Shown: piece after piece, positions 44,585 to 55,876 of the stretch | Layout of the letters: every line of letters begins with the position of its first letter | Position numbering within the stretch: position 1 is the first letter of the stretch | From: Lyophyllum atratum | Lineage: Eukaryota > Basidiomycota > Agaricomycetes > Agaricales > Lyophyllaceae | Length of the DNA: 64,000 nucleotides | Reading direction: 5' to 3' | NCBI GenBank assembly: GCA_014905825.1 | Contig: JACGCN010000081.1 | Coordinates: 28,689-92,688, forward strand | Notes under the pieces: generated by a model | Told to the model about the DNA's origin: nothing | Database searches by the model: none | What the model saw: only the letters and a program-made list of their open reading frames with translations | Program-made: the position numbers and the translations under genes

Positions 44585-47500
44585 ATGGCCGTCAGCAAAG
44601 ACTCGCCAAAGAGGCGTAAATCTATCGCCGTTCCCAACCAGAACAAGCCAGCTGTCCTCCCCAGAGCCAAACGACGACCCCACAGCATAGTTTCCGGAGA
44701 TCGCTTGAGTCCTTTTGCGAAAGCCCGTCGCTCCCTGGTACGTCTGGCTACTCTTGATCCAGATTTTCGTCGCCCTAACTGAACAATCAGGCTCCGCGAA
44801 AGAGTATCCTCAAGACCTTCACAAACATTCTACACAACGGCGAGAACAGCCAAGACTCGCATTCACCGTCTCAATCCGAGCCTAGCTCCCAACCTCCATA
44901 CCTATCATCTTCACTTGATGATGCAAACGCTACACAGGACATTACTAGAGACTTTCACACCAGAATCCACGACAATACAACTAGAAAATCATTTGGTGGG
45001 CGGCGCGTCAGCTTTGCCGAAAATGTGCATGTTCGTCTCATTCGAGGCAAGGATGACACGATCAGCACCCAATCTCCTTCGTCGCCCATCTCCGAGCCAT
45101 CACCTCCTGAACATCCGCCACATCCGCCGACGGATGAGAATGCCTACCCAGGCGCCGCCTCGGGTAGCCGCCGCCGCAGCTCAGCACGATATTCAGTCGC
45201 CTACAGCGAGGATATGGATCTCACATCAATTGGTCCTCAAGCATTCTTATCTACGGGTGGTTCTGCTATCGCTGATGAGGAATTTGACTCCGAGGAGGAT
45301 TATGACGGCATGGATATGACGGAGGTCGTTCACGGAGATATTATTCGCAAACGCTCCTTGTCTATGAGTACTCGCCCTCCGCTGGCTCAGGTTCCTCAGC
45401 CAGAAGAAGGTCAATCACGCTCCGATGACCCCGAGCAATCTCGTTCTTTCGGCGAATCCGACTCGCAAGTCCTATCAGATGCCGAATCTGAACCGATGGA
45501 CTTCACAATGCCATTGAGTAGGTCCAAACGGCCACCGGCGGAGCATGATGCTGTCTGGCATGCGCTGAGGCAAGCTACTCATTCTGGAGATACGCCCATC
45601 GAACATGAGTTATCCTCGGACGACATGGATGATAGGAATGCGCCGCATGCGGACGATGGAATGGATCTTGATGATGCAGTTCAGCGGTTAATGCGTGCTC
45701 GGGTATCTTTGCCATCGATTCCTACTATTCACGCCGAGGAGCCGCACGACGACACATTCTCTACGGAGAATAGCGTTGAGGATGAGGGTAATCAGACCAT
45801 GAATTGGAGCGCGGTCTTTAGTCGAGCAAGCTTAGCCGGCAATGAGAATGGCCGAGCGAGTACTGGTTCAGCAATGGAGGAGTCTGAAGTATATGGTGCA
45901 ATTGTGGCCCCCGCACGATCTACCTCACGCCTATCAATTGCCCCGCCAGAACCGCGGCTAGTAAATGCGAGTAATGAAGCTCAGCAGCCAGCATTCACCG
46001 TATTCCGACCACCTCCTCCAGCATCAGCTTCGACATCGCTGGAACCGCCTCCCCAGCAACCTACTGTTCCTGTTTTTACACGCGGAGTCCCAGGATCGCC
46101 GCCTAAGTCTAAGGCTTTGACTTCCGGACCATCTTCTCCCTCGAAGGTCAAACCACCGCAAGCTCGCGTCGGATTTTCCGCAGCCTTTGCTCCGCCCGTT
46201 GCCCGTTCATCCCCCAATAAACGACCTCGACCTCCCACCCACGGGGGACCTAATGATATTGATTTGGACAGACCAAGTCCTGCCAAGCGTGCAGCGATGA
46301 CCGGAAAGTGGCCTGCGGGGCTCAGCGATGATGCCAACTCTGTTGCCGCATCTCCGAAGCCAAAGCCTAAACCATTGTCACCGAGTAAAAAGGCACCATT
46401 CCAGGCATCAACGGGGACCACATCGTCACAACGACCATCTTCATCGCTCAGGCGCCCTTCTGGTTACTTTGCAAAGAGGAAAAGTTTAGGCGCTGCGCTT
46501 GGATCACAGCCTCAGGAAGATGAGGCACCGGTTACAGCACGATCCTCGCCAAAGAAAAAAGCGGGATTAGGACTTGGGCGTGCCAGCATGGGCTCCGGTT
46601 CTACCGACGCCTGGCTGCGCTTTGATAAAGACGCTGGGTCTGGTATCGAGGGAGGAAATGAGAAGGCGACATCCCATTGCGATCGCGAAGTCGCACATCA
46701 GGCTGCGGCATCTCCCACTGTAACGCGAGGGTCACCAGCTCCCGCCTCTCCTCGACATGTCCCAACTTCTGTCGAAGCACCCTCTGCGCCTCCCATCTTA
46801 CCGATTGCGCCCCTTGGTCCTGAAGGCTATGAGGCATATGAAGCTGAGGAATCAATGGATGTAGATCCCACAGAACAATGGAGGAATGCAGTGGAACCCA
46901 ATGAATTCGGTGAAGATGACGAAGTCGGTTTCATTTTGCGTTCTGGATGCTCAAATTACTGACGACCATACGAATAGCCTCCGATATCTATCAAACAGTT
47001 TTTCTCGATGACCGGAATCAAATTCATGGATGAGTTAACTGCGCCTAGGCGATCTACACATCTATCACAGCAGAGTGCTCCACAACCAAGAAACCCTGAA
47101 GAGATACCATTAGCGGAATATGTAGCGGCAATGGGGATGGACGTCCCTCAACTGGCTTTGTATTCACGCGTCTCGAAGGATTTGGAGGCCTGGATTGAGA
47201 AGAGCAAAGCCGACTTTGCTCAGGCGGAGGATGAAGCTGCAAAGATTACACCAGAGCTGTTCACCGAGTATTCAAGAGCGGATGAGGAGGGTCAGGCTGA
47301 GCTCCTTGTAAGAAACCTCCCTGTTGAAGCGCGTTTAATACTGATTATTATTGCCCTCGTGACAGCACCAACTCCAACTGATACGGACCAACACACGAGC
47401 ACTGGCCAAATCAGATTGGTATGATTGGAAGTTGCAATGGTTGGAAGGCCTTCGTGTCACTGCCGATCAGACATTCAAATCCCTGGAACAGGTAGGCTAC

Positions 47501-48774
47501 TAACCTTGAATTACCTTATGAAATGCTAAACGCACGTACCCCGACAGGATGCTAAGGTTTTGGATACCATCAGAGCATCGGGAGACGAAATCATCCCCGC
47601 TCTGAAGCAGGAGTACGAAGAAATCATGCGGGAACTTGAGAGGGAAACGGCCGAAGTCGCAGAAATTGAAGCGTGTGATCAAGAGTATCTCAATGAGCTG
47701 AAAGCCTCCATTGCTGAGCAGAAGTATGATTTTTCTCTCCCTTTCATATCACAGTACTGACCTACATGCTTCAGCATCGAGGTTGAAGCCCTTCAAGCAG
47801 AAGTCGCGGAGAGCAAAGCGAAGCTTCTCTCGCTCGAAGAGCGACTCGAAGAAACCGACGCGCACAAACGAGAAGCTAGAGTCGCTATTGATGACGCACA
47901 GCGAGTCTTGCATATCCAGAAGAATGGCACCCGCGCAGAGGTCTTCCGGCTGAAAGGTACGCGTTCTGTCCTCGCCCATAGGAATGAATCGCTGAAGGTG
48001 CTTCTCCACTAGACGAACTCGAATCTCTAGAAGATCTGCACATGTTCCGCGCGATAAAAGTTAACGCTGAGATGTTTGAGTACGTCTACGCATCGCTGTA
48101 CGTGGTGTCTATTCCCTGCAAAAACTTTGTACCACTCGTCAAGCGAGTCGATGTGACAAGAGTGGACAAAGCGAGGACGAAGTTCAAGGATAACTTCCCG
48201 CGCCTTAGCGACTTCCTACTACATATGGCCAAGGAGCAAATAGTACGGGGAGAGAATCGCACGACGCGTCAGGTATGCATCATTTGCCTACTACAGGGAG
48301 GAATAGCAACTCACTAATTTCGATCCCATTTTTAGATCATCCATCGTCTCAGCGATTATTGGTCTTCGTGCGCACAGCTCAGAGCACAGTTGAAGCTGCT
48401 TACAATCAAATATCCCGTCGAAATCGAAGTCGTTAAAGGCTCTCGGGATGAGGCTCCGAGCTTCAAAGCCAAAGTCATGGTCTTGTTCACTTCGGTGAAA
48501 GCCAAGGCCTTCGTCTCGTTCGTGTTTTCTGCGAAAACGTTCTGTTACTGGCCAGTGGCTATCCGTTCACTGCGATGCGAGGTGGAAGTGGTGTATGGGA
48601 ATGTTGAGTGAGTTGCCTTCGCTATACCATGTTTATCTTCTCTAAAACTATTCAACTATCAGCCGTGACATCATCACCAATGCAGTCACCGACAGGCTCA
48701 GCCAAGCTAGCCCTGAGGACAACTATGCCTGTCTCTTGGATGCATGCATCGAAGCCCAGGAAATTTATCATTAA
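44585..48774 (+). CDS. Kinetochore scaffold Spc7 / Spc105 / KNL1
   Basis: Nine exons: 44585-44737, 44791-46923, 46978-47307, 47366-47491, 47548-47723, 47775-47956, 48013-48272, 48336-48607, 48663-48774; 1,247 residues. Two PP1-docking motifs stand close to the N-terminus: SILK (residues 56-59) and RVSF (123-126, in GRRVSFAENV). Degenerate MELT-like Mps1 sites follow, such as DMDLT, GMDMT and PMDFT. The long middle is disordered and Ser/Pro-rich. The C-terminal Spc7 domain begins ISIKQFFSMTGIKFMDEL, then coiled coil, then an RWD-type end. The protein links microtubules, the Mis12 complex and the checkpoint at the outer kinetochore. The second intron uses an unusual gtcggt donor. Secure. Confidence 0.95.
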
Positions 48775-49035
48775 CCTTATTTGCTTATATATAGTTCTTG
48801 TAAACCACTTGTCGACTCTGTAATCTCATCCGGACTTTGTATAATCAACATATATTCCTTCCTGCGCATAATAAACAGTCGCAAGCTCGCCCGAGATGGA
48901 AGTATAATAAAACACTAGAAGTACAACATGTGGCGTGGGGGTGCATGGAGAGACGTTGTGGTCATGAAGGGAGGACTGAGCGATTTAAGTCAGAAAAGAG
49001 CACAAATAAACCCATGCAAAGGCACGTACCGTACA

Positions 49036-51090
49036 TTAACAGACAGGAGGGGATAACTGGCCCAACTCGGCCAAAAGGAGCGACAAAACTTCTCTCTCTT
49101 CTCGCACGACATCGAGCTCCATCTCTGCCACTCCACGGACAGACGCCCACTCCGAAATCGCAACACGTGCAGAACATGCCGTCTCGGCTGAATCGAGTTG
49201 TGACTTGCAGGCCGCATCGTGCGTTGCTAGTGCAATCTTCTGCCCTTTGATAATAGCCTCCTCCACGGCCTGATCGCGTAGAGCCTGTGCTCGTCGTAGC
49301 TCATCCTCCAATCCCATTGTATACATCGCTCGCTCCTCCTCAGCGCGTTCCCTGATCTCCAAGCTCCCTCGCATCTGCTCCTCCATATAAACTACCTGCT
49401 GCGTCAGCTCTTGCGCCTCCCGGCTCCGGGCCTCTTTCAAATTATGTATCTCCTCTTCCATGGATTGCATTTGCATCAGCCGTTCCTTTGCGGTGTTCTC
49501 GGAAGCTGCCAATTGTAGCCGCAGAAGAGTTACAATCGCCGCGTCGACGGCAGGAATCTCTGAAGACATATCGTAACGATTCGAGTGATGGTGGTGGACT
49601 GCTGGTGAAGGAGTGACGTCCGGGAGCAGGACCTGTGAGATCGAGCCGTATCCCCCCGGTGAGCTCATCGCACTAAGACAAGGGCTTTCCGGCACATCGA
49701 CATGACCAGTGCTAGGAGTTGGTGATACGGCGCCTGGACGAAATGGTGCAGGGAAATCTGAGAGCATAGTCTCAATCTCATCCTCTCCCAGGGTCCTGGA
49801 AGCCTCGCTTGCCAGTTGTTCCCATGAAAGGATTGATCCTCGCGCTTGCTTCTCGCCACGCTGATGCGGTGGTCGGAGGGATGAGGATGATGACTCTGCG
49901 TCAGGCGGAAGTGGTGAAAGGTACGACATGTTGGCCCGGGCGGGCAGGAAGTTGGCTCGTGTAGGGGTCTGAGGTGCGAGGCGTTTGCGGGTACGAGTGC
50001 TCTGTATCCTGGGCATTGCTGGCGTCGGCGCAGCGAGGGAAGCAACGGGGGCAAGTAGCAGCTCGACGTCCTCAGTCTCGCTATCCTCACTATCGACTTC
50101 AGAAATATGGGACATGTTTCCGATTGCGGCAGGGCTGGGTGTTGGGGTTCCGCTTTTGGAAGCCATACGTGAATGACGAGCAAGAGGTGATTCATTGCGA
50201 GAGGGATGTGGGCAGGGACTGGCTTGAGCGCTTTTCTCCTGGGCACTTCGTCGTACTGCAGCTATATTCTTCAAACTTGGTGTTTTGGGGGTGCGGGGAG
50301 TAGGAGAGCCGGATGATGATGTTGACGATGAAGGGCGAGGGATCGCGGAGGCAACAACTAAGCCAGAACCTGTCGTTTTCGCTACTTTTGTTGGACGACT
50401 AGGCGATGGTTTAGCGCTCGACGGTGTAGCCTTAGCTTTAGATGGAGTAGTTGGGGGAGTGGCATTGACGGCGTTGGATAGGTTGGCTTTCAGTGCGGCT
50501 CGATGTGGAAGAGGGCTGATTGGACGAGAGCCCTTCTCAGAGGGCGACACCAGAGCATCCGCTTTCTTCTGTGTATGTCTCTCTTCCTTCTCCTCATCAG
50601 AACTGCTAAACCGCCTGCGTGTACCTGTCATGGGGGAAGGTGGCTTTGGGTTGTCCATCAATGCAGACCTGGGACGGTATTTCGGGAGCGCAGAATTAGC
50701 GGTCTTTGGACGGAGAGTAGAAACCCTGCCAGCCGAGTCCGCGGGCCTGGATGACTGTTCGTCCATGGATGCTCGTCCAGGCCCAACAGACACTCGCCTG
50801 CGAGTTACTGTCTTGGCCTCGGGTGTCGATACGCGCTTGACAGCTTGTGAAGGTGGTTTGGTGTCGCCCATTGAGGCTCGAGGAGCAGCTGGCTTCAAGG
50901 CAATTCCGCTGAGGCGACGAGAACTTGTGTCCTTCGTCTTGCGGGCACTTTTATCAGTGTCCCTGCTCTCCTTGTTGATCACATCTGCGAAAGCCTTGCC
51001 GGCAAGACCCAAGGAGAGCCTAATAGAACTCCTTGTGGAAGGTTTGGATCGGGGGCTGCCACCCACGGGGTTCTGAGTAGGTTTGCTCAT
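49036..51090 (-). CDS. Unrecognised Ser/Pro-rich, basic protein with C-terminal coiled coil
   Basis: One uninterrupted exon of 684 residues. Residues 1-~480 are disordered, basic and rich in Ser, Pro, Arg and Lys, with many SP/TP sites (for example RRRVSVGPGRASMDE and TPRTPKTPSLKN) that suit proline-directed kinases. Residues ~500-660 form a long heptad-like helix (MQSMEEEIHNLKEARSREAQ, EERAMYTMGLEDELRRAQAL). I do not recognise a named family. The composition resembles cytoskeletal or spindle-associated proteins. It is convergent with Spc7 (261 bp between stop codons) and lies 226 bp downstream of ALG10 on the same strand. Codon composition and length argue it is a real gene even though it is intronless in an intron-rich neighbourhood. 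Confidence 0.75.
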   Translation of the reverse strand: MSKPTQNPVGGSPRSKPSTRSSIRLSLGLAGKAFADVINKESRDTDKSARKTKDTSSRRLSGIALKPAAPRASMGDTKPPSQAVKRVSTPEAKTVTRRRVSVGPGRASMDEQSSRPADSAGRVSTLRPKTANSALPKYRPRSALMDNPKPPSPMTGTRRRFSSSDEEKEERHTQKKADALVSPSEKGSRPISPLPHRAALKANLSNAVNATPPTTPSKAKATPSSAKPSPSRPTKVAKTTGSGLVVASAIPRPSSSTSSSGSPTPRTPKTPSLKNIAAVRRSAQEKSAQASPCPHPSRNESPLARHSRMASKSGTPTPSPAAIGNMSHISEVDSEDSETEDVELLLAPVASLAAPTPAMPRIQSTRTRKRLAPQTPTRANFLPARANMSYLSPLPPDAESSSSSLRPPHQRGEKQARGSILSWEQLASEASRTLGEDEIETMLSDFPAPFRPGAVSPTPSTGHVDVPESPCLSAMSSPGGYGSISQVLLPDVTPSPAVHHHHSNRYDMSSEIPAVDAAIVTLLRLQLAASENTAKERLMQMQSMEEEIHNLKEARSREAQELTQQVVYMEEQMRGSLEIRERAEEERAMYTMGLEDELRRAQALRDQAVEEAIIKGQKIALATHDAACKSQLDSAETACSARVAISEWASVRGVAEMELDVVREEREVLSLLLAELGQLSPPVC

Positions 51091-51316
51091 GTTGGGAAGG
51101 CAAACTGTCTGAAATGGATAGAAATGATGCTATGGTCGTTAATAGGGTCGTTAGAGGCGTTGCGCGTGTGGAGAAGTGTGTTTCGTGTTTCGTTGCCAAG
51201 TGGCATAAATATCAACACAACCTGAACCAACTCAAGTCGCGACCGCTTCATTTGCGCTTGTTTGCCTCTGTTCTTGAAAGCCTCCATCCATTTCGCTCTG
51301 CTAACTCCGTTCAATG

Positions 51317-53130
51317 CTACCACATAAACCGTATGTCTCCCCGCGGTAGGTACAAGAATACTCCCATCGTCACGGCGTTGATTGCTGCGTACCATACGCC
51401 TTCCAAAGCGAGTGCCCATCCAGGCATGTCTACTACCTGTGATCTCAGAAGAATGTAGGGTATCAGAAAGTAACGTGGTTCTAGCAATGGGGTGGGGAGG
51501 AGTGTAGGGAGTACGAAAACGGGCAGGATTAATGTTTGAAGCAAGGTTTGCTCGCGGCCTGGAGCTCTGTTCAGCGATCGTGAAGTGGAAGAGACAACAT
51601 CACATACCGACACGCAAGAACCACGCCCACGCACAAGCAATATACACTGGAATTAAAATGTATGGGACAAGGGGATGGAACATGTAGATCCGACGCCACA
51701 AGTAGAACGTATAATGTCGATTATCTGCCAGTAGGAACGGGTGGTGGATGCTGCAATAGCGAAATTGTTAGTTCGCATTGTAGATCAGATGACCTGTACT
51801 GACGTGAAGAGTTTGACCGTGACGGCCATTACGATCGATACCAGTGTGCTAACCAAGATCCGTCTATTGAAGAAGCGTGAGTATCCAAAAGGAAAACGAG
51901 GAAGAAGGGACATTACATCTTGCTTCCAAACATACGATACCACACGTCTCGAAACAGACTGCGGGGACCGCCAGGGCCACTAATTAGTGCAGGCCACCCA
52001 AAGGCCGTTGTGAATGCAATAAAGTAATAGAGCTGGGGTATATGAAGAGCTGGTATGTGATTCGCCTTGTCACCTGCACAGGCAAAGTCAGGAGATAGAT
52101 CGAGACAAATTCTATCCGTGCGTACCCAAAACAATTCCGCCGTTCCACACCACGAAGCCCCCGAAAATGGCCAGCACCAACGTGTAGGGCACTAGCGAAG
52201 GAAGAATGTCTACTAAGACAGAAGGAGCACTCAATACTGATTGTACCAAGTCCCCTGAAACAAGTGTCAGAAGCATATCGATACAAAAAAAGACATCTTC
52301 AAGTCATACCAGGGCCGGCAGCAAGTGCAGGAGGGTCGTGGAGCTTCTTCGGCGGCGAGACACCTGGTGCTGCACGTCTAAAGCGCAGGTACATGAGCTG
52401 GCTCGAGGCATATGCATACAAAAGCCAGATCACATTAGTTTGGCGGAACGTGCAGCTGATCAGGCCCAACTACCCATGCTCTGAATTATCACTCCGTTCG
52501 GATGGAAGAAGCAGACGGAGGCGAGACGCACCAGGGCAGCGAGCCAGTGCCGATCCTGCGACGCGGCTACTACGGTCCACACGACGAAAACGAGACTCGG
52601 TGCTTCCGTGTAATAGAGGAAGCCGAAGAACCACGCAATGGGGAATGCACCCAGGATCATAGCTTCTATGGACGGAGAGAGAAGCGAGGACCGGGGTCGT
52701 ATTCGTTTATGGAAACACAGGAGGTGCGTTAAAACAGGAGGAAGCGACAACAATGCCAGCATTGTCGTGAGCCTCATCATAGGCAAAGTACATTTGAACA
52801 TGAATACGCGCTTCAGCAACAAGCTCATCACGTATCTAACGCACATTTGAGAGTTGGGCTAGTTTCAGCAGGATCAGACTTGGACCACTCACAGGCCTGG
52901 TGGGGTTGTTATTTTTGGATCCCATGTTGAGAACTCTCCGCGGCAATATGCTTGGGCTTGCGGTACATGAAATGGTTCGTCCTTGCGTGCCAGCATGTCG
53001 ATTTGTGACCTTTAAGCGCGCACAACACCGCAAAACGTACCATGTAAGGCTCGTCGACAACGATATTCAGTTCCTTCAGGACTGCTATACATGCCCCGCA
53101 GAATACGAGGTAATAGATGGCCTCAGTCAT
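51317..53130 (-). CDS. ALG10: ALG10 / DIE2 dolichyl-P-Glc alpha-1,2-glucosyltransferase
   Basis: Nine exons: 53041-53130, 52893-52981, 52532-52835, 52310-52469, 52126-52254, 51917-52073, 51804-51863, 51608-51750, 51317-51558; 457 residues. The lumenal motif is [17 protein letters not shown] with [12 protein letters not shown], characteristic of ALG10. Further marks are [46 protein letters not shown] and the C-terminal RFMW. About ten hydrophobic segments make it polytopic in the ER. It adds the third and last glucose to the lipid-linked oligosaccharide used for N-glycosylation. Very secure. Confidence 0.96.
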
Positions 53131-53326
53131 GCCAGCGACCGTACTGGGGGTTTTGGGACAAGAGGAAATGCAACCAATCAGGGACTTCGATCAGTGAGCA
53201 CTAATAAGATAAGATTAGATTCTCATTCTATTTTCGATCCGGGACTTTATTGAAGGTATGGATCACTATTGTACAAGTACAGGTTTACATTGCATTTATC
53301 TGGATTTGGTTTTCATATGATCACTC

Positions 53327-54696
53327 TCAAGAGGTGAGGTCGAGGCCCTCTGGCCCAATAGGCCTCTCAGCCTGGGGCGTGATACGAGCACCATGACGCC
53401 GTTCAAGGGAGTTCTTATAGTCGACGATAGCGGACTATTTCATGCGAATGAGTTCGAGCAAGAAAAGAGACAGAGGGATGGCGCACGTGGGCGGTGACCC
53501 TGTTGTCCCACAGCACAACAGTGTTAGGCTGCCATTTGACCCGAGCTTGATTATCACCACTTTTGTCAATATGGTCGTATAAGAACTTCAAGATATTCTC
53601 TGAGAGATTATCTTAGTTCTGCGATATTCGCAACACCTTACACGATACTAACCTGACTCCTCGCGCTTGAGGCCCACGATGCGACGGGTGAATTGCTTGT
53701 TGACGTAGAGAGCTTCCTCGCCCGTTACAGGATGCCTCCTCACAACAGGGTGAATGTTCTCCACCGGCTCACGACGGACGATTCCACCTCGGCGACCAGA
53801 GCGTGAAAAGTCTGCCTGCTCCACACCGGAATGCACAGCCTTCAAAGTGCGCAAGAAGGCGATGAACTGGGGAGACAGTTTCCTCAAGGTCGACACTTGG
53901 GAGGTGAAGAGGGTGTCGCCACCAGTCGTGGGCTGTGACAGCAGGAAAAAGGTGGTTAGGCCAGGGGGTTGGAGTTCATAGGAGACATCGGAGTGCCAGA
54001 CGGTGGAGGTGATACTATCATCAACTTCGAAGTTGAACGTCGAGTTTGCGTCCCTTGGATTTCTGATCAGAAAGTGGACTTGTTCTCCTAGATCGATTCA
54101 ATGCCAAACCTGTACACGAGATGGATCTCCGGATAGCCTTCGGGATGACCGGACGTAGGATGAATGTGAAGTCTATGATGCTTGAGCCTTAGCTAGGCGC
54201 TGTCCGGCAAAGTGTTCCTCACCGTCCGAAGTGCCTTCCCCAAGCCTTGTAGAACTCTGGGCCTCGGTCAATGAAGTCTTGCTGATCTCTGAAGACCACC
54301 AATCCCCTTCGAGCGACCTAGTACAAAGGGTACTTAGACATGGAATGACACAAATGGAAACTGTCTCACTTCAAGCGCAAGCTGGTCTCGTGAATTATCG
54401 TCCAATTCTGCGAGGTTGACGCCATGTACCTCATTGCCAAGATTCGGCGTCAATTGCACAACAGTTGCGGTGTCCAGAAACGATCGAGGATTCGGGTGAC
54501 TCAAGGCATGATGGCCAGGATCGACGTGCTCAAACGGGGTCAAGGGAGGGTAATGATCCTGCGAGAAGTGTGGGAGAAGGTGAGCATAGCGGTAGGGCTC
54601 TGCTTGCTCCCTCTTTTGGTCTTCCTGTTCGGCGGGGCGAAGAGTCAGGGTAGCAGATACAGCTTGCGCGAGTTCAGTCGTCGTAGTAGTGGACAT
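53327..54696 (-). CDS. TauD/TfdA-type Fe(II)/2-oxoglutarate dioxygenase
   Basis: Six exons: 54370-54696, 54223-54317, 54110-54172, 53653-54062, 53487-53599, 53327-53434; 371 residues. Family marks are LGNEVHGVNLAELDD, RRGLVVFRDQ, the iron-binding HxD in STVWHSDVSYE, and the distal region VLWDNRVTAHSA with the second His, followed by RRHGARITP whose Arg binds 2-oxoglutarate. It resembles the fungal sulfonate dioxygenases (yeast Jlp1) more than xanthine hydroxylases. Such enzymes release sulfite from alkyl sulfonates for sulfur nutrition. Substrate specificity is inferred. A sulfur-regulator-like bZIP gene is in the same window, but 31 kb away. The OPT transporter is divergently oriented upstream. 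Confidence 0.9.
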
Positions 54697-55876
54697 TTCG
54701 TGGAATGTGGATGCGGTGAGAGTGAGGATTCTTGCCCATCAAGAGCCTCCTCTAAATGGTGTCGTGTCGGGAGAAATACACCATCTAGGGCCCGTAATAC
54801 GCCATACATCGGCATCCCGACTTACATAGTTGGTCAGAAGGCTATAGTGAGAACCTGGGAGCTTGCATGTGCGCATGATTTGATACATCAGGATTGCGAC
54901 AGGGCTTAGCAATGTTCGTGCTCGCGGACCGGAATGTCCGTTTCTCGAGTTACTGCAAGTGACATTCCCATGGGCTGTAGCGGCCAACGCCTTTGAAACG
55001 AGCATCCATCGCAAGAAAGGACCAAGCCAAGTGCCCATGTCATAGAAGATAGGTAGCCCAAAGTTAACATGATTTGCATCGTAGATCAGATCCGCTGGGC
55101 CTGGAGTCGAAGACTGACCCTGGAAAGTGCATGCTTGACAGAGGTCTTCGGGACACTTATTTTCAGGATGGGAGACTGGGTAATTATAGGCAGAACAGCC
55201 ATGCGTCGGGTGGTCCGGTATCGAGGTGTTGGGCTGAACCATGGATTACGTCATCTGAGGGTTAAGATAAGATGGGACAGCAGATCGGATCGGGCAAAAG
55301 AACAAAAGAGAGCGTCTTGTGATCAGCAGTGTCTTCCCAGATGACCGACATACAATAACGACAATAAGCTCGGCCTGCACTTCATTCCACGTCCATCAGA
55401 GTCTTCTCTACTTCTCTATTCCTTTGCCGGGCGCACCACCTTGTGAATGCTCTCCACTGCTGCACTCCCCTCGTTAGTTGTGCTGGAATTGCTGAAAGAA
55501 ACTTGCTCCATGCCACAGGATGTTCCAAGCAGCTCAAAGAAGCGCTGGACCATCTCGGACAGTGCAAAGATGACAGGCTCAGGCACTGTTGTGTGTACGC
55601 ATCGCCCCTGATCCTGGTTCTCAGCCGTCGGATTTTTGTCCGGAAAGGGCAACGGGGCACTATTGTCCTAATTGTCTCGGTCGAACCCTGCTTTCCCGCT
55701 ACCGGCTTCTAACTGATAGCGCATGGAAAGCATAACCTATTATCTATGACCCTAAGCGGTTCTCATACATAAGAGCGTCAGAACCCGCTCCACTTTCCTC
55801 ACCCGTCTCTTCCCCCGCCGTGGTCCCCCACCCAACACCCTCTCCATTGCCATACCTGCTTCAGTCAGTACTTGCC
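54697..55876. promoter_or_regulatory. Divergent promoter region, dioxygenase / OPT transporter
   Basis: About 1.18 kb between divergent starts. Minus-strand ORFs at 54739-55242 (167 codons) and 55416-55652 (78 codons) have balanced composition but no recognisable family. A small unknown gene cannot be excluded, but the region more likely serves as promoter for both genes. Confidence 0.45.

Noticed and set aside
50285..51076. 263-codon plus-strand ORF opposite the coiled-coil protein
   Set aside because: It is an exact antisense shadow of the Ser/Pro-rich coding strand, with no splice or family support.
54739..55660. Possible small minus-strand gene(s) between dioxygenase and OPT genes
   Set aside because: No recognisable domain or convincing intron structure; kept only as a remark on the intergenic region.
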